From an uncultured Opitutia bacterium (GTDB lineage Bacteria; Verrucomicrobiota; Verrucomicrobiia; Opitutales; Coraliomargaritaceae): 64,000 nucleotides of DNA. This document shows positions 52,130-64,000 of the stretch, piece by piece (positions within the stretch are counted from its first letter, which is position 1; the number at the start of each line of letters is the position of its first letter). Position numbers and translations under genes: made by a program. The DNA lies in contig CAKZOI010000083.1 in NCBI GenBank assembly GCA_937136395.1, forward strand, positions 1-64,000, written 5' to 3'. Below the pieces are notes generated by a model, which was not told where the DNA came from, did no database searches, and saw only the letters and a program-made list of their open reading frames with translations.

Positions 52130-54019
52130 ATGAGCGAAGAAGAAAATACAATTGTTCCAGGTGAGATCACCCCAGGTGAAATGCCGACTCCGGTCAAGAA
52201 GCGTGCGACGAAGAAGTCTGCAAAGAAGGCGACGAAAAAAACCGCCAAGAAGCGTGCCACGAAAAAAACTGTAGAGGGATCGGCGCAAGCTGAGATGTTT
52301 GAGCAGCCAAGTGCGCCGAAGGCTGAAGCGCCAGAGGCATCGAAGAAATTTGTCTATTCGACAGATTCGGATGATGAGCCGTTTAAGGAAAAAGAAACCC
52401 CCGTGCCGAAGGAGACGAAACCAGCTGAAACGACTGAGGCGAATGACCAAGCACCTGCAGCAAATGCTCCTAAGGGGGGCAATGATGCACCTAGGGAAGG
52501 CAAACCTCATCAAGGCGGGCGTAAGGGAAAGCAGCATCCGAATCAACAGCAGGGCCGCAATCCTCGGAATAATAAGTTTAACAAGAACCGTAACAATAAG
52601 AAGGGTAAAGGGCGTTGGCAGAATAAGAAGAAACGCACCCAAGAGGATGAGACCCCGATTGAATTAGGTGAATTGCAGGAGTTTGAGGCTCTTGAATCCG
52701 TGGAGACTATTCACGCTCTGGCTGCAGAGTTAACGGATAATAATGGTGCCGAAGCGCTTGATTTTAATCGAATCTACGATCTCCCGCTTCCGGAATTACG
52801 AGCTGAGGTGGAGGCTTTATCTCTTGAGGTCGCGCATGCGCCGAATCGTGATCAATTAATTAATGCCCTAGTTGCACATGCCGCCAAGTCTAAGGCGCCG
52901 ATTGCCACGACTGGTATTCTTGAAACGCTAGAGGATGATCAAGGCGGTATTATCGTTTATCAGCGTGACAGTTATCGCATCAAAGCATTGAGCGCGTTCG
53001 TCCCGCAGGCTTTTATTGAGCATTATGGCTTACAGCGTGGGCATATTGTATATGCTCAGTTACATCCGCACCGTGAGAGCGAGTCCTGCCCGTTCGTGGT
53101 AAAAGTGCATGAAGTGATGGGGCAAGACCCAGAGACACTGAGTGAAATTGTGCCGTTTACGGAGCGTGTGCCTTATTATCCTTTAGATCGTATTCTAATG
53201 GAGGCGGATAGTGAGTCGAAATGGGATAACTTGTCGATGCGGGTGGTCGACTGCCTAACGCCGATTGGCTTCGGGCAGCGTGGGTTGATTGTGGCGCCGC
53301 CTCGTACTGGTAAGACTGTGCTTATGCAGGGCATGGCAAACTCGATTCAGCGCAATTATCCAGATGCTCACTTAATAATCCTACTGATTGATGAGCGTCC
53401 GGAGGAAGTGACCGATTTCCGCCGACAGGTCAGCGGAGAGGTTATCAGCTCTACTTTTGATGAGACAGCTGAGAGTCATGTGCACGCAGCCGAGATGGTT
53501 ATTGAGAAGGCGCGGCGTATGGTTGAGGTCGGCAAAGATGTCGTTATTTTGCTCGATTCGATCACCCGATTAGCACGAGCCTATAATACGACGATGCCGA
53601 GTAGCGGTAAGATTCTTTCAGGTGGGGTTGAAGCGAATGCACTACAAAAGCCTAAACGTTTCTTTGGGTCGGCGCGTAATATTGAAGATGGTGGTAGTTT
53701 AACGATCATCGCGACCGCGCTGGTTGAGACAGGAAGTAAGATGGATGAAGTCATCTTTGAGGAGTTCAAGGGCACTGGCAATATGGAGCTCCATTTGGAT
53801 CGTGGGCTTTCCGATAAGCGAATTTTCCCCGCATTGAGCATGGATAAGAGTGGCACACGTAAGGAAGAGTTGCTCTATCACCCCGATGAAATGTTGAAAA
53901 TTTATTCATTGCGTAGAGCGATGAAAGGTCTACCGTCAATTGATGCTATGGAAATGCTCATACAGCGTATAAAGAAAACCAGCACAAATGCTGAGTTTTT
54001 AATGAGCGTATCTCGTTAG
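52130..54019 (+). CDS. rho: transcription termination factor Rho
   Basis: Rho is a hexameric RNA-dependent ATPase that ends transcription. The 629-residue protein has a core of about 420 residues (from residue 205: the helical N-domain, then the OB fold with [19 protein letters not shown]) and the ATPase with P-loop [20 protein letters not shown] (about 385), [33 protein letters not shown] and the Q/R-loops. The first 200 residues are an added polar tail. It starts with Lys/Ala/Thr repeats ([19 protein letters not shown]), then Asn/Gln/Lys-rich stretches ([20 protein letters not shown]) likely to bind RNA. Such extensions are found in some other phyla too. Pilus motor genes follow. Confidence 0.96.
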   Translation: MSEEENTIVPGEITPGEMPTPVKKRATKKSAKKATKKTAKKRATKKTVEGSAQAEMFEQPSAPKAEAPEASKKFVYSTDSDDEPFKEKETPVPKETKPAETTEANDQAPAANAPKGGNDAPREGKPHQGGRKGKQHPNQQQGRNPRNNKFNKNRNNKKGKGRWQNKKKRTQEDETPIELGELQEFEALESVETIHALAAELTDNNGAEALDFNRIYDLPLPELRAEVEALSLEVAHAPNRDQLINALVAHAAKSKAPIATTGILETLEDDQGGIIVYQRDSYRIKALSAFVPQAFIEHYGLQRGHIVYAQLHPHRESESCPFVVKVHEVMGQDPETLSEIVPFTERVPYYPLDRILMEADSESKWDNLSMRVVDCLTPIGFGQRGLIVAPPRTGKTVLMQGMANSIQRNYPDAHLIILLIDERPEEVTDFRRQVSGEVISSTFDETAESHVHAAEMVIEKARRMVEVGKDVVILLDSITRLARAYNTTMPSSGKILSGGVEANALQKPKRFFGSARNIEDGGSLTIIATALVETGSKMDEVIFEEFKGTGNMELHLDRGLSDKRIFPALSMDKSGTRKEELLYHPDEMLKIYSLRRAMKGLPSIDAMEMLIQRIKKTSTNAEFLMSVSR

Positions 54020-54067
54020 CATATAATTCTTTTCACCCCGTTTAAATCCCCCTCAAATTTTATATCT

Positions 54068-55786
54068 GTGACTTCCGACGACGAATTTGTTCTTCAACTG
54101 TTAATTGACAGAGGAATCCTTGATTCTGAAACCATCACTGCGGCTCGCGACGCTCTTGCAGAGGGTGGCTCCGATGATAATGACGCTAATAGCACAATAA
54201 TTGCTCAGCTGATTGCTGACCATAAGCTGACCCAGATGCAGGTTGCTGAAGTGTTAGCGGCAGAGTTTAATATGGATGTCGTTGCTTTACACGATGTCCG
54301 AGCTTCGGCACAAGCCTTAGATGTCGTGAACTTTGATCTAGCCAATCGCTATAAGGTCTTCCCGTTGGAGGTTGATGACAATGAAGTTGAGCTTGCGGTT
54401 CATGATCCTCTAGACATGGATACGATCGATAGCTTGAGCCATGTTTTGAAGCGCACGATTGTAAGCCGTGTTGCGCCACTGGAGGAAATCGAAAAAGCGA
54501 TTCACCAATATTATGAAGGCGCTAAGGTCGAAAATGTCCACGAGATGTTCAGTCAAGACGATGGTGAGCCTTTGATGGACTTGCCGACTGGCGATGAGGC
54601 GGGCGTGAATGAAGAAGAAGCGCCGATCATACGGTATGTGCACATGGTGATTTCCGAAGCTCTGCGCCGTCGTGCGTCGGATATCCATATGGAGCCTTTG
54701 GAAAAGCGCTTTCGCGTGCGTTATCGTATTGATGGTGTCCTGCATGAGGTAGAAAATCCACCGAAGCGACTACAGCCATCGATTGTTTCCCGGATTAAAT
54801 TGATGTCTAATGTGAGTATCGCGGAAAAACGTGTTCCACAGGACGGACGTATTAATATCACTGTTGGTCCTAAGGTTATTGATTTGCGTGTCTCCACTTT
54901 GCCGACCGCTTTTGGTGAGAGTATTGTTATGCGTATTCTCGACAAGGAAGGTTTGAACTTGGGTTTGCCGCAGTTGGGTTTCTTTAGTGACGATCAAGCC
55001 TCATTCGAGCGTGTGATTGCGATGCCTGACGGTATTTTTCTGGTTACCGGCCCGACAGGTTCTGGTAAATCCACCACTTTGTATTCAGCGCTGAATTGCA
55101 TCAATCATCCCGACCGTAAGATCATTACCGTAGAAGACCCTGTGGAATATGAAATGGTTGGTATTAATCAAGTTCAGGTGCGACGTGAAGTCGGGATGAC
55201 TTTCTCCGCAGCGTTGCGCTCAATGCTGCGTCAAGCTCCGAACATTATCATGGTCGGGGAAATTCGAGACAAAGAAACTGCTGAGATTGCGGTTAATGCG
55301 TCGCTGACAGGGCACATGGTGTTTAGCACCTTGCACACGAATGATGCTCCCAGTGCCGTCAGCCGTTTAATTGATATTGGCATTAAGCCGTTCCTTGTGT
55401 CTGCCTCGGTGCGTGCAGTTCTCGCACAGCGTTTGGTGCGCCGCACTTGTCCGAATTGTAAGGCTCCTGATACCCCGGATGAGCGGCACTTGAATTCCTT
55501 AGGCATTCGTGCTGATCAGACACTCGACGCGACATTTATGCGCGGCAAAGGGTGTGATAAATGTAATTCTACAGGCTTCCGTGGGCGTGTCGGAATCTTT
55601 GAGATCTTTAGTGTCAACGAAGAGCTTCAGACGATGATTTATGAAGAGGCTAGCTTAGTCTCACTTCGTAATAAGGCTCGTGAAATGGGTATGCGTAGCA
55701 TGCGTGAAGATGGTATACGCAAAATTATTGCTGGCGTAACAACCGCAGAAGAAGTGCTACACGCGACTGTAGCGGATTCCGAGTAG
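54068..55786 (+). CDS. type IV pilus/T2SS assembly ATPase (PilB/GspE), copy 1
   Basis: The 572-residue cytoplasmic ATPase powers pilus or pseudopilus extension. It has the GspE N-terminal domain (about 1-150; [20 protein letters not shown]), a C-terminal secretion ATPase with Walker [18 protein letters not shown] (about 329), the Asp box [16 protein letters not shown], Walker [27 protein letters not shown], and a tetracysteine zinc motif ([11 protein letters not shown] ... [12 protein letters not shown], about 458-500). GTG seems to be the start codon (54068). First of four motor genes running pilB-pilT-pilB-pilC downstream of rho. Confidence 0.94.
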   Translation: MTSDDEFVLQLLIDRGILDSETITAARDALAEGGSDDNDANSTIIAQLIADHKLTQMQVAEVLAAEFNMDVVALHDVRASAQALDVVNFDLANRYKVFPLEVDDNEVELAVHDPLDMDTIDSLSHVLKRTIVSRVAPLEEIEKAIHQYYEGAKVENVHEMFSQDDGEPLMDLPTGDEAGVNEEEAPIIRYVHMVISEALRRRASDIHMEPLEKRFRVRYRIDGVLHEVENPPKRLQPSIVSRIKLMSNVSIAEKRVPQDGRINITVGPKVIDLRVSTLPTAFGESIVMRILDKEGLNLGLPQLGFFSDDQASFERVIAMPDGIFLVTGPTGSGKSTTLYSALNCINHPDRKIITVEDPVEYEMVGINQVQVRREVGMTFSAALRSMLRQAPNIIMVGEIRDKETAEIAVNASLTGHMVFSTLHTNDAPSAVSRLIDIGIKPFLVSASVRAVLAQRLVRRTCPNCKAPDTPDERHLNSLGIRADQTLDATFMRGKGCDKCNSTGFRGRVGIFEIFSVNEELQTMIYEEASLVSLRNKAREMGMRSMREDGIRKIIAGVTTAEEVLHATVADSE

Positions 55787-55821
55787 TTGATCGCGACTCT
55801 AATCGTTAACGAAGTATTATT

Positions 55822-56901
55822 ATGAGCTATGAAATGAATGACTTGTTGGAACTGATGGTAGATCAGGACGCCTCCGACTTGCACATTCAGGTCAAGCAAT
55901 CTCCAACCCTCCGTATTAACGGCACAATGACAGCGGTAGAAGGCCCAAAGCTGACGGCCCAAGATGCGGAAGATCTGATGAAGGCGATTACTTCTTCGTC
56001 CAGTCAAGAGCAGTTGAAGACTTCGGGTGGAGCCGATTTTGGCTTTGCTTATATGGATCGTGCTCGTTTTCGCGTAAGTGTTTTTCGTGCCAAGGGTGTG
56101 TATGGAATGGTTTTGCGCCAGATCCCGAACGAAATGTTCACTCTGACGAAGATCGGCCTACCCGATAAAATCAAAGAATTAATTACGCGGCCACGCGGTT
56201 TAATATTGGTTGCTGGGCCAACAGGTTCTGGTAAGTCGACGACGCTCGCTGCCATGGTTAATTGGATTAACGAAAATCGAGATGGTCATATTATTACCAT
56301 CGAAGATCCGATTGAGTATTATCACGAGCATAAGAATTGTTTGGTGACTCAGCGAGAAGTCGGTAACGATGTAGCATCATTTGCCTCAGCTATTCGAGGC
56401 GCTTTGCGCCAAGACCCTGATGTGATTCTTGTCGGTGAAATGCGTGATCTAGAAACGATTGAGGCGGCAGTCGGTGCTGCGGAAACGGGTCACTTGGTTT
56501 TTGCGACTCTTCATACTACAGGAGCCGCGCGCACTGTTGACCGAATTGTTGATGCCTTTCCTTCGGATATGAAGGATCAGATGCGCACACAATTGGCATC
56601 TTCGATCATTGCTGTTATTTCACAAGTCCTTTGCAAAAAGAACGGTGGCGGTCGAGTGGCCTCTTTTGAGATCATGGTGACTACGACATCGATCGCTCAA
56701 CTTATCCGCGAAAATAAAACCTACCGTATTGCTTCCGATATACAGACCGGAGCCGTGCACGGTATGATTAGCTTAGATGCGCATCTACTTAGTTTGTATA
56801 ATCGAGATATGATTAGTGCAGACGAAGCGCTTTCGAAATCTCAAACGCCGCTTACCATGAGAGAGAAACTACTCGAAAATGGTGCAAAGTTTTCTACATA
56901 A
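55822..56901 (+). CDS. pilT: type IV pilus retraction ATPase PilT
   Basis: PilT drives pilus retraction for twitching and DNA uptake. The 359-residue length and the PilT-type start ([20 protein letters not shown]) fit. Walker A is [20 protein letters not shown] (about 132), Asp box [20 protein letters not shown], Walker [18 protein letters not shown] and His box [15 protein letters not shown]. The C-terminal AIRNLIRE motif needed for retraction reads SIAQLIREN. No zinc tetracysteine is present, as expected. It lies between two PilB-like genes; the 35-50 bp gaps suggest one mRNA. Confidence 0.95.
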   Translation: MSYEMNDLLELMVDQDASDLHIQVKQSPTLRINGTMTAVEGPKLTAQDAEDLMKAITSSSSQEQLKTSGGADFGFAYMDRARFRVSVFRAKGVYGMVLRQIPNEMFTLTKIGLPDKIKELITRPRGLILVAGPTGSGKSTTLAAMVNWINENRDGHIITIEDPIEYYHEHKNCLVTQREVGNDVASFASAIRGALRQDPDVILVGEMRDLETIEAAVGAAETGHLVFATLHTTGAARTVDRIVDAFPSDMKDQMRTQLASSIIAVISQVLCKKNGGGRVASFEIMVTTTSIAQLIRENKTYRIASDIQTGAVHGMISLDAHLLSLYNRDMISADEALSKSQTPLTMREKLLENGAKFST

Positions 56902-56950
56902 TTCTCTCCCCATACTTTAACTTCTCGATTTAGGTAAATACTCCTCCCCC

Positions 56951-58639
56951 ATGTTCGAAGATCATAACGATACCGTATACGAAATCATTAGCTCGGCAGC
57001 ATTGCTCGATAAGGCACAGCTTGATGAGTTAAATGAATCGCATTTACACACAGGAAAATCATTGGCTGATGCGGTGGTTGATTCTGGAGTTGTAGAGCGC
57101 TCCGCAATTTTATCAGCAATTGCGGAGTATTTGGGCTACGACTTCTTGGATGAAGTGCCGGCTTCAATCCCAGAAGACGTCTACTCGACGATGAAGGCGA
57201 ATGTCGCTCGCATGTATGCAGTTGTGCCTTACAAAGTCAGTGAGACATCGGTTTCCCTACTGGCTCAAGACCCATTCAATCCGAGCATCATCGATGACCT
57301 GACTTTTACACTTAATAAGGACATCACGATAGTCGTTTGTAATCCTGAGCAAGTAGATCGCTTGATTTTGTCTACATATGGTGAAGAGGACTCCTCTATT
57401 GACGATATTTTGGGGGATCTCGGTGATAGCTTTGGTGATATTGAGGAGGATTTATCTGATTCAGACCTTACGGACCTAGCGAATCAGACACCGATCATTC
57501 GTTTTGTTAATTTGGTGCTTCAGCAAGCGATTAAAGATAAGGCATCGGATATTCACTTTGAACCATTTGAAGATCAATTTCGTATCCGCTACCGTATCGA
57601 TGGTGCGCTCTACGAGATGGCGCCGCCGCCCAAGAGCTTGGCTGTGCCGGTGACATCGCGTGTGAAAGTGCTGTCGAATATGAATATCTCCGAAACGCGT
57701 ATCCCGCAAGACGGACGTATTAAGATGACGATTGCTGGTCGCCCTGTTGATTTACGTGTGTCCACTTTGCCAACTCAATTCGGTGAGTCTGTGGTGCTTC
57801 GTGTTTTGGACAAATCTGTGGTGAATCTCGACCTCGAGGCGCTCAGTCTGCCTGATGATATTTTGAACACAATTCGTGATCTGGTGGATCGCCCTAATGG
57901 TATTTTCATTGTGACTGGCCCCACTGGTTCCGGTAAAACGACGACGCTTTACAGTGCGTTACGAGAAGTAAACGATGTAGAAACTAAGATCCTGACTGCT
58001 GAAGACCCTGTGGAATATGAGATTGATGGTATCATGCAGGTTGCTGTGAATCACCAAGTCGGCTTGGACTTCTCACGAGCGCTTCGCGCCTTCCTTCGTC
58101 AAGATCCAGATAAGATCATGGTGGGTGAGATTCGTGATATTGAAACGGCGCAGATTGCGGTGCAGGCGTCGCTTACAGGTCACGTGGTTTTGAGCACTTT
58201 GCACACTAATGATGCCCCGGGCGCGGTGACACGTCTGATCGATATGGGACTCGAGCCTTTCCTTATTTCCGCCTCACTTGAAGCGATTCTTGCGCAACGT
58301 CTTGTTCGACGTATCTGCAAGTCATGCCGCACTTCCTATGAGCCTACACAAGAGATGATTGATATTCTTGAAGTCGATCCATTAGAGATCGCTGACAAGG
58401 ATTTCTATTTTGGTGATGGTTGTCCTGAATGTAGTAATACTGGTTACCGAGGTCGTATCGGCTTATTTGAGATGATTAATATTACCGATGCGATTCGTGA
58501 AATGGTTAATAACCGAGCGCCAACACTTGCTCTTAAGCAAAAAGCACTCGAGCAAGGTATGAGAAGCTTGCGTGATGATGGTTTACGAGCCATTTTTGAT
58601 GGTAACACAACAATTGAAGAAGTCCTTAAGTATACTTAA
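56951..58639 (+). CDS. type IV pilus/T2SS assembly ATPase (PilB/GspE), copy 2
   Basis: The 562-residue paralogue of the protein encoded at 54068. Its N-terminal domain (about 1-150) is diverged ([14 protein letters not shown]-like), while the ATPase is intact: Walker [21 protein letters not shown] (about 323), [52 protein letters not shown] and the tetracysteine motif ([11 protein letters not shown] ... [12 protein letters not shown], about 453-495). An acidic linker ([20 protein letters not shown]) separates the two parts. It precedes pilC by 21 bp, so it is likely the ATPase matched to that platform protein; copy 1 may serve a second system. Confidence 0.94.
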   Translation: MFEDHNDTVYEIISSAALLDKAQLDELNESHLHTGKSLADAVVDSGVVERSAILSAIAEYLGYDFLDEVPASIPEDVYSTMKANVARMYAVVPYKVSETSVSLLAQDPFNPSIIDDLTFTLNKDITIVVCNPEQVDRLILSTYGEEDSSIDDILGDLGDSFGDIEEDLSDSDLTDLANQTPIIRFVNLVLQQAIKDKASDIHFEPFEDQFRIRYRIDGALYEMAPPPKSLAVPVTSRVKVLSNMNISETRIPQDGRIKMTIAGRPVDLRVSTLPTQFGESVVLRVLDKSVVNLDLEALSLPDDILNTIRDLVDRPNGIFIVTGPTGSGKTTTLYSALREVNDVETKILTAEDPVEYEIDGIMQVAVNHQVGLDFSRALRAFLRQDPDKIMVGEIRDIETAQIAVQASLTGHVVLSTLHTNDAPGAVTRLIDMGLEPFLISASLEAILAQRLVRRICKSCRTSYEPTQEMIDILEVDPLEIADKDFYFGDGCPECSNTGYRGRIGLFEMINITDAIREMVNNRAPTLALKQKALEQGMRSLRDDGLRAIFDGNTTIEEVLKYT

Positions 58640-58660
58640 CCCCCCCAGTAAAAAATACCT

Positions 58661-59914
<1,254 letters not shown>

Positions 59915-59937
59915 GTTCGCTTACCAAATGAATTTTC

Positions 59938-59969
59938 AAAAACCCGCAGCAAATGCTGCGGGTTTTTTT
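59938..59969 (+). terminator. intrinsic terminator of the pilus motor operon
   Basis: aaaacccgcagca / tgctgcgggtttt perfect stem with a short AA loop and a run of seven T, 25 bp after pilC. Confidence 0.9.
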
Positions 59970-59980
59970 ATTGCTCTAAC

Positions 59981-60673
59981 CTATTCCCGAAAATGCCCGT
60001 TCTTTAGGAAGTGTAATACGTCCTGAATCGCCAATTGCTTTTTCATGATCATCGGGTGGGTGGCGTGAATCACTTTGTAATCCGTCATGCCTTCGACTTT
60101 TGCGCTTTCAGTCGAGACCTTGCCGTCGTCTTTTCCGTCAATCATCATTGAGTTGATCCAGTTGATGCTACGATCGCCTGTGATCACCCCCAATTCGAAT
60201 TCGACTGGACCTAGTTGTGCAACAAATCCATCTGAGGAGGTGCCGAGTTGATCGCCTGCAGGCCCATTGACTTTTTGTACGGCAGAGTGATCTCCTATGC
60301 GATCGATGACTTCGCTGCCTTGATTTGGGGGGCTGAGCATAACAACGCGACCAATGTTTTCAATCGGATCTGACTTCTGTATCTGACGCACTAGAATGCC
60401 GCCCATTGAGTGTGTCACGAAATGGACTTTGGTTGAAGAGCTGGTTGCTGCGATAATCTCCTTGCGCACATTGGCGGCGAGATGTTCGACTTTATGCTTA
60501 CGTGATGGGTAGTTGAGGTTGAGCGTTGTGTAGCCGTCTGCCTTTAGGGCTGCTTCCATCTTAATCATTGATTTAGACGTGCGCGCCAAACCGTGTAGAA
60601 GAACGACTGTTTCGTTGCTGTAGGCGTGCTGGGAGAGTAGTGCCATTAGGATAAGAACGAGGGTTTTTCTCAT
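59981..60673 (-). CDS. secreted alpha/beta-hydrolase (lipase-like)
   Basis: The 230-residue protein has a signal peptide (LVLILMALLSQHAYS) and an alpha/beta hydrolase fold: VVLLHGLARTSKSM at the N-terminus (oxyanion region), the nucleophile elbow FVTHSMGGILVRQI (Ser about residue 91), and a late His in VIHATHPMIM. Between them lies a short lid-like stretch. It resembles small triacylglycerol lipases/esterases in the periplasm. It ends convergently with pilC and follows a TetR gene by 6 bp, so the two share a transcript. Confidence 0.85.
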   Translation of the reverse strand: MRKTLVLILMALLSQHAYSNETVVLLHGLARTSKSMIKMEAALKADGYTTLNLNYPSRKHKVEHLAANVRKEIIAATSSSTKVHFVTHSMGGILVRQIQKSDPIENIGRVVMLSPPNQGSEVIDRIGDHSAVQKVNGPAGDQLGTSSDGFVAQLGPVEFELGVITGDRSINWINSMMIDGKDDGKVSTESAKVEGMTDYKVIHATHPMIMKKQLAIQDVLHFLKNGHFRE

Positions 60674-60679
60674 GGTTGA

Positions 60680-61255
60680 TTATAATTTAAAGTATTGATT
60701 TAGGAAGCGTTTGACGAGTTCTTCGCTGGGATCAGCTTCGCTCACGTCGAGTTTACCGCTAGACCGTAGGAGGCAGATGCCATGCAGTGTGGACCAAAGA
60801 ATTTTGGCATTTTGACGGGCAACTTTATTGTTTTTGCTGATGGGAAGTAGGACCTCTGTGACCTGGTCAAATACTAGGTGAATGGCAGTGCGGTAGTCCT
60901 CCGAGTCGTGCTGTATCGGAGTTGCAAAGAGTAATGTCCACAAGTGTGGCTCTCGTAGTTGAAATTCTAGGTAAGCTTGAGCAATCTTACTGAGTCGCTT
61001 CTTTGGTTTGGCGTGGTCTCGCAATATGCAGCGCAGTGTTTCGGCGAAGTTGATGAGGCTGGTGGTGTTGATGGCTGCCGTGAGTCCATCGATATTTTCG
61101 AAGAGATTGTAGAGGGTGCCGGGTGTATAGCCCATCAGTTTGGTGACATTTCGTGCGGATAAGGCGCTAGGCCCTTCTGCGACGACAATATCGCGTCCGC
61201 ATTGGATCGCTAATTGGGTGAGCTCTTCTCGGGTGTGGTCTTTTCTGCGTGCCAT
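60680..61255 (-). CDS. TetR-family transcriptional regulator
   Basis: The 191-residue protein has an N-terminal HTH (MARRKDHTREELTQLAIQCG, then SALSARNVTKLMGYTPGTLY-NLFENIDGL) and an all-helical ligand-binding domain. It belongs to the TetR group with a TetR_C-type C-terminal domain near WTLLFATPIQH. The ATG at 61255 is preferred over an upstream ATG that would read through the divergent promoter. It is upstream of and probably co-transcribed with the lipase-like gene. The DUF2339 gene diverges from it, and both promoters share the repeat sites at 61279-61327. Confidence 0.9.
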   Translation of the reverse strand: MARRKDHTREELTQLAIQCGRDIVVAEGPSALSARNVTKLMGYTPGTLYNLFENIDGLTAAINTTSLINFAETLRCILRDHAKPKKRLSKIAQAYLEFQLREPHLWTLLFATPIQHDSEDYRTAIHLVFDQVTEVLLPISKNNKVARQNAKILWSTLHGICLLRSSGKLDVSEADPSEELVKRFLNQYFKL

Positions 61256-61278
61256 AATGGATGAAGTTGAATGATTTA

Positions 61279-61327
61279 TTGAACACTGTAAATTATAATA
61301 TTGAACAATGTTTATTTTTATGTTCAA
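61279..61327. promoter_or_regulatory. candidate TetR operator region
   Basis: Three TTGAACA half-sites occur in the divergent promoter gap: TTGAACA at 61279-61285 and 61301-61307, and the inverse TGTTCAA at 61321-61327. They are spaced 22 and 20 bp apart (about two helical turns). TetR dimers commonly bind such sites; this link is inferred from position only. Confidence 0.45.
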
Positions 61328-61339
61328 AAGTGCTCTATT

Positions 61340-63970
61340 ATGGAGCTACTCGCAATAATTCTAATAGTCGCTTTACTTGCAGCGTTGATTTTACCATGGG
61401 TCAATTTGCTGCGTTTAGGCGGGCATCGTAATGAACTTAGTCGGCTTCAGTCAGAGCTTCAGGAGCTGAAGGCCACTATCTCGCCAGCCAAAGAGAAGTC
61501 GCCCGCAGTGGTCAGTGCCCCTGCTGCGGTGACTAAAACGGAGAAGCCAAAGCAAGATTTAGCACCGCCCCCAATACCACAGATTGCGAAACTATCGCAG
61601 CCCGTGCGCTCCGAGCCTTTTGTTGCCGCTAATGCGACAATCCGTTCAGATGAATCGACACCTGTAAAAACAGAGACGGATAGAGTCCAGACTCTAGAAG
61701 AACCTCAAGATTGGTTCAGTAAGTTCGCGGTATGGGTTGGTGGGATCGCTCTATTGATGGCGGGTTTCTATATGGTGAAATACTCGATTGAGTCTGGCTG
61801 GCTCACGCCAGGAGTTCGTGTCGGGCTGACGACTATATTTGGTGTGCTACTTTGTATTTCTGGCTTGTGGATTGGTATCAAGACGCAACTCGCCGCAAAT
61901 GAACGTATTGGACAAGCTTTGTCGGGTGCGGGCGTGGCTAGCCTCTACTTTGCATCCTATGCAGCAGTGCACTTGTATCATTTGTTAGGGAGCACGCAGG
62001 GGTTTGCTTGCATGGTCGTGGTCACACTTACGGCTGTGGCACTTTCGCTTAAAAACGGTGCTCCGATAGCATTGTTGGGCTTAATTGGCGGATTCTTGAC
62101 GCCACTGTTAATGCAGACAGATGCTGCAGATACGGTGCTGCTATTTAGCTATTTGTTTGTGCTGTTCTGCGGTGCGCAGTTCTTGTGCTTGCGACGAGGG
62201 TGGTGGGGTATGATGCTAGCTTCGTTGATTGCAGTTTACCTGTGGTCAGTTTATGTGATCGGCATGAGTTTAGGGCAACCCGTTCAGTATCTCGAAGGGG
62301 CGATGTTCTTCGTGATTGGCATTTGTGTAGTCAATGCGATTTGGACGATGACGATGTCACAGGTGGAGTTAGGCAGAGAGGATCTATGGCTGGTGTCGAT
62401 GATTCGAATACTTGCATGGGGCGGAGGGTTATTCCAGTCGTTAGCCTTGGTTTGGATCAGCGGTTTCTCTGGTGTGGATCTGGCGCTTTTTGCCTTGCTT
62501 AGTATCGGGGCTCTGAGTCTTGCCTTGATCAAGGAGGAGACATTCCAATGGGCGTCATGGTTTGCGCTGAGTGCCGTCGCCGTGGCGACGCTAGCATGCC
62601 CTGATCTGGTCGGTGTCAGGTGGTATGTCTGGCCAAGCTCAATGCTATTTCTATTCTTCTCGCTGGGGCATTGGCGTGCATTCTCGTCCACGAATGCGGT
62701 GCTTTGGAGGAGCCTGTCGCTTAGTGCTGCGTTATTCTTGGCACCTCTGCTCTATGTAAATCGTTACTGGGTTGTCGAAGCCAGTGGTATGTTTGATGGT
62801 TTCTATTTAGTGGTTTCTGTCTGCGCTTCTATTTGCCTCCTGCTCGCTGCAGAGCATTTGTTGAGGCGCAAGGAGTCACTCGATATGGTTGGTGAGTATT
62901 CTGCATTTTCGATATTTCTCCTCGTATTTGGACTATGGACCTATGTGCCATCTGAATACTTAGCCCCTGCAATCTCAGGGCTTTGGATTGTGGGTTTAGT
63001 CTATTGGAAGGTGCGTGGTCTGGGTCGTGTGCATTTGATGCAGACGGTGCTAGGCATGGCGTGGTTGGCTATGATGGCACCCCTTGCGGTTGAGGCCATT
63101 GAGTATTTCTTACGTGAGCGTTTTGTTGATTGGAGTCATCAGGATGGGCTTGCGATCTGGTCGTGGTGGCAGGGATCTGCTGCGTTAGGGATTTCTGCGT
63201 ATTGCCTACGAACTCAGTTGAGCCAGCAGCAACAGACTTTGCAGAAATGGTGCCTCGGTATTGTTGCGCTGTTTAGTGTGGTGGCGACTTATCAGATGCT
63301 GGACCAATCGTATATGCCTGAAGCATGGCTTGAGGTGACGGTCGAAGGCGGTTTGACGGCTTTGCTGGTATTGCTTGCCGTAGGGCTAAGCCATGTCGCG
63401 ACTCGTTATCGCAGAGGCATGGGGGGGAGTTATCTATTAATGGCTTTGGTAGGAATCCGTGTCGTGGTTTTACACCTCGGCGATACAGGAGCAGAGGGGG
63501 AGGGCTTTTTCCTTAATGCGCTCTTATTACAGTTTGGTATCCCTTTTCTAGGATCTTTCGGCATTGCGTGGATGTGCGGTAAAGCGGAGCAGGAGACCGC
63601 TCGGAAGACGTATCAAGTGATGGCGATGTGCCTAGGCTTTGTTTGGTGCTCGTTCTTGGTGCAGGACTACTTTGGAGCTCGCGACTTGATTCCGTCGAGC
63701 CCTACAAGTGCTCAAGTTTATGCATACTCCGCGGTGTGGTTGTTGTTAGCGGTTGCGTATCAGTCAATCGGCCTGTGGCGAAATCAGCGTGTGATTCATG
63801 GTGGTTCGCTGGTTCTGCTTTTACTCATAGTGGGTAAGGTGTTTTTGGTCGATGCATCCGAACTTGAGGGTATCTTTCGAGTTTTCTCCTTCCTCGGGCT
63901 CGGTGTGGCCTTGATCGGTATTGGTTTCTTCTACAATAAGGTGGTGTTTGCCCGACAACAGTCGGAATAA
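61340..63970 (+). CDS. DUF2339 polytopic membrane protein
   Basis: The 876-residue protein begins with a membrane helix (LLAIILIVALLAALILPW), a coiled-coil stretch (LSRLQSELQELKAT) and a Pro/Ala-rich linker. A very long membrane region follows with more than twenty hydrophobic segments, starting WFSKFAVWVGGIALLMAGFY and VRVGLTTIFGVLLCISGLWI. DUF2339 proteins are large predicted membrane proteins of unknown function. The gene is divergent from tetR and complete: the TAA lies 30 bp before the right edge of the window. The start at 61340 (MELLAII) is preferred to a TTG at 61301 that overlaps the half-sites. Confidence 0.88.
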   Translation: MELLAIILIVALLAALILPWVNLLRLGGHRNELSRLQSELQELKATISPAKEKSPAVVSAPAAVTKTEKPKQDLAPPPIPQIAKLSQPVRSEPFVAANATIRSDESTPVKTETDRVQTLEEPQDWFSKFAVWVGGIALLMAGFYMVKYSIESGWLTPGVRVGLTTIFGVLLCISGLWIGIKTQLAANERIGQALSGAGVASLYFASYAAVHLYHLLGSTQGFACMVVVTLTAVALSLKNGAPIALLGLIGGFLTPLLMQTDAADTVLLFSYLFVLFCGAQFLCLRRGWWGMMLASLIAVYLWSVYVIGMSLGQPVQYLEGAMFFVIGICVVNAIWTMTMSQVELGREDLWLVSMIRILAWGGGLFQSLALVWISGFSGVDLALFALLSIGALSLALIKEETFQWASWFALSAVAVATLACPDLVGVRWYVWPSSMLFLFFSLGHWRAFSSTNAVLWRSLSLSAALFLAPLLYVNRYWVVEASGMFDGFYLVVSVCASICLLLAAEHLLRRKESLDMVGEYSAFSIFLLVFGLWTYVPSEYLAPAISGLWIVGLVYWKVRGLGRVHLMQTVLGMAWLAMMAPLAVEAIEYFLRERFVDWSHQDGLAIWSWWQGSAALGISAYCLRTQLSQQQQTLQKWCLGIVALFSVVATYQMLDQSYMPEAWLEVTVEGGLTALLVLLAVGLSHVATRYRRGMGGSYLLMALVGIRVVVLHLGDTGAEGEGFFLNALLLQFGIPFLGSFGIAWMCGKAEQETARKTYQVMAMCLGFVWCSFLVQDYFGARDLIPSSPTSAQVYAYSAVWLLLAVAYQSIGLWRNQRVIHGGSLVLLLLIVGKVFLVDASELEGIFRVFSFLGLGVALIGIGFFYNKVVFARQQSE

Positions 63971-64000
63971 TTTTCATATTATCGATACAGGAAATGGCAT

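Overview
This 64 kb window is a mostly housekeeping stretch of bacterial chromosome. Gene content points to the Verrucomicrobiota, most likely the Opitutae/Puniceicoccales (Coraliomargarita-like) group. The clues are a PEP-CTERM surface protein, a secreted sugar-dehydrogenase-like protein with lectin-like modules, an arylsulfatase, FabV, monomeric isocitrate dehydrogenase, a RibBX-type riboflavin protein, DUF2339, and a planctomycete/verrucomicrobial-style large serine recombinase present only as pieces. The taxonomy is inference from gene families; no rRNA is present.

Layout. 0.2-1.6 kb: PEP-CTERM protein and a membrane-protein remnant. 1.6-6.9 kb: pyruvate phosphate dikinase, TatC and a broken GAF histidine kinase. 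6.9-9.9 kb: a minus-strand set ribH-nusB-ftsY-aroB. 10-19.3 kb: tgt, a giant secreted GSDH-like protein, an NhaR-like LysR regulator, a candidate structured RNA, a CNNM/CBS transporter, Mn-type SOD and tadA. 19.6-26.1 kb: infA, cysK, a lipoprotein, fabV, ribBX and a phosphodiesterase. 26.3-31.4 kb: the coupled rnc-mfd-surA operon. 31.5-39.8 kb: PhoH, HtrA/Deg, YchJ, GIY-YIG, Pal, a CbiX-like chelatase, RluD and a decayed NtrC-like regulator. 39.8-46.1 kb: secG with a LolA-like partner, a double ribbon-helix-helix protein with a histone-H1-like tail, aspC and icd. 46.2-49.8 kb: an accessory patch (response regulator, recombinase pieces, IS91 remnant, sulfatase) next to a tRNA-Ser. 49.8-59.9 kb: comM, coaE, rho and a pilB-pilT-pilB-pilC type IV pilus/secretion motor set. 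60-64 kb: lipase, TetR and DUF2339.

How it fits together. Envelope and export functions are spread through the window (TatC, SecG, FtsY, SurA, HtrA, Pal, LolA-like). ComM and the pilus ATPases lie close together and may serve DNA uptake or twitching. Riboflavin synthesis is represented by RibH and RibBX, both with non-canonical active-site motifs. Almost no gene start has a recognisable Shine-Dalgarno sequence, and several intergenic gaps carry short-period tandem repeats or REP-like hairpins directly beside start codons.

The least explained items are the candidate ncRNA at 16.3-16.5 kb, the RHH/H1-like fusion at 41.8 kb, the TGT and RibBX proteins that have lost zinc-ligand cysteines, the NtrC-like gene with two compensating frameshifts, and the 3'-before-5' arrangement of recombinase fragments around the sulfatase. 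All assignments come from reading sequence motifs by eye; no database search was run.
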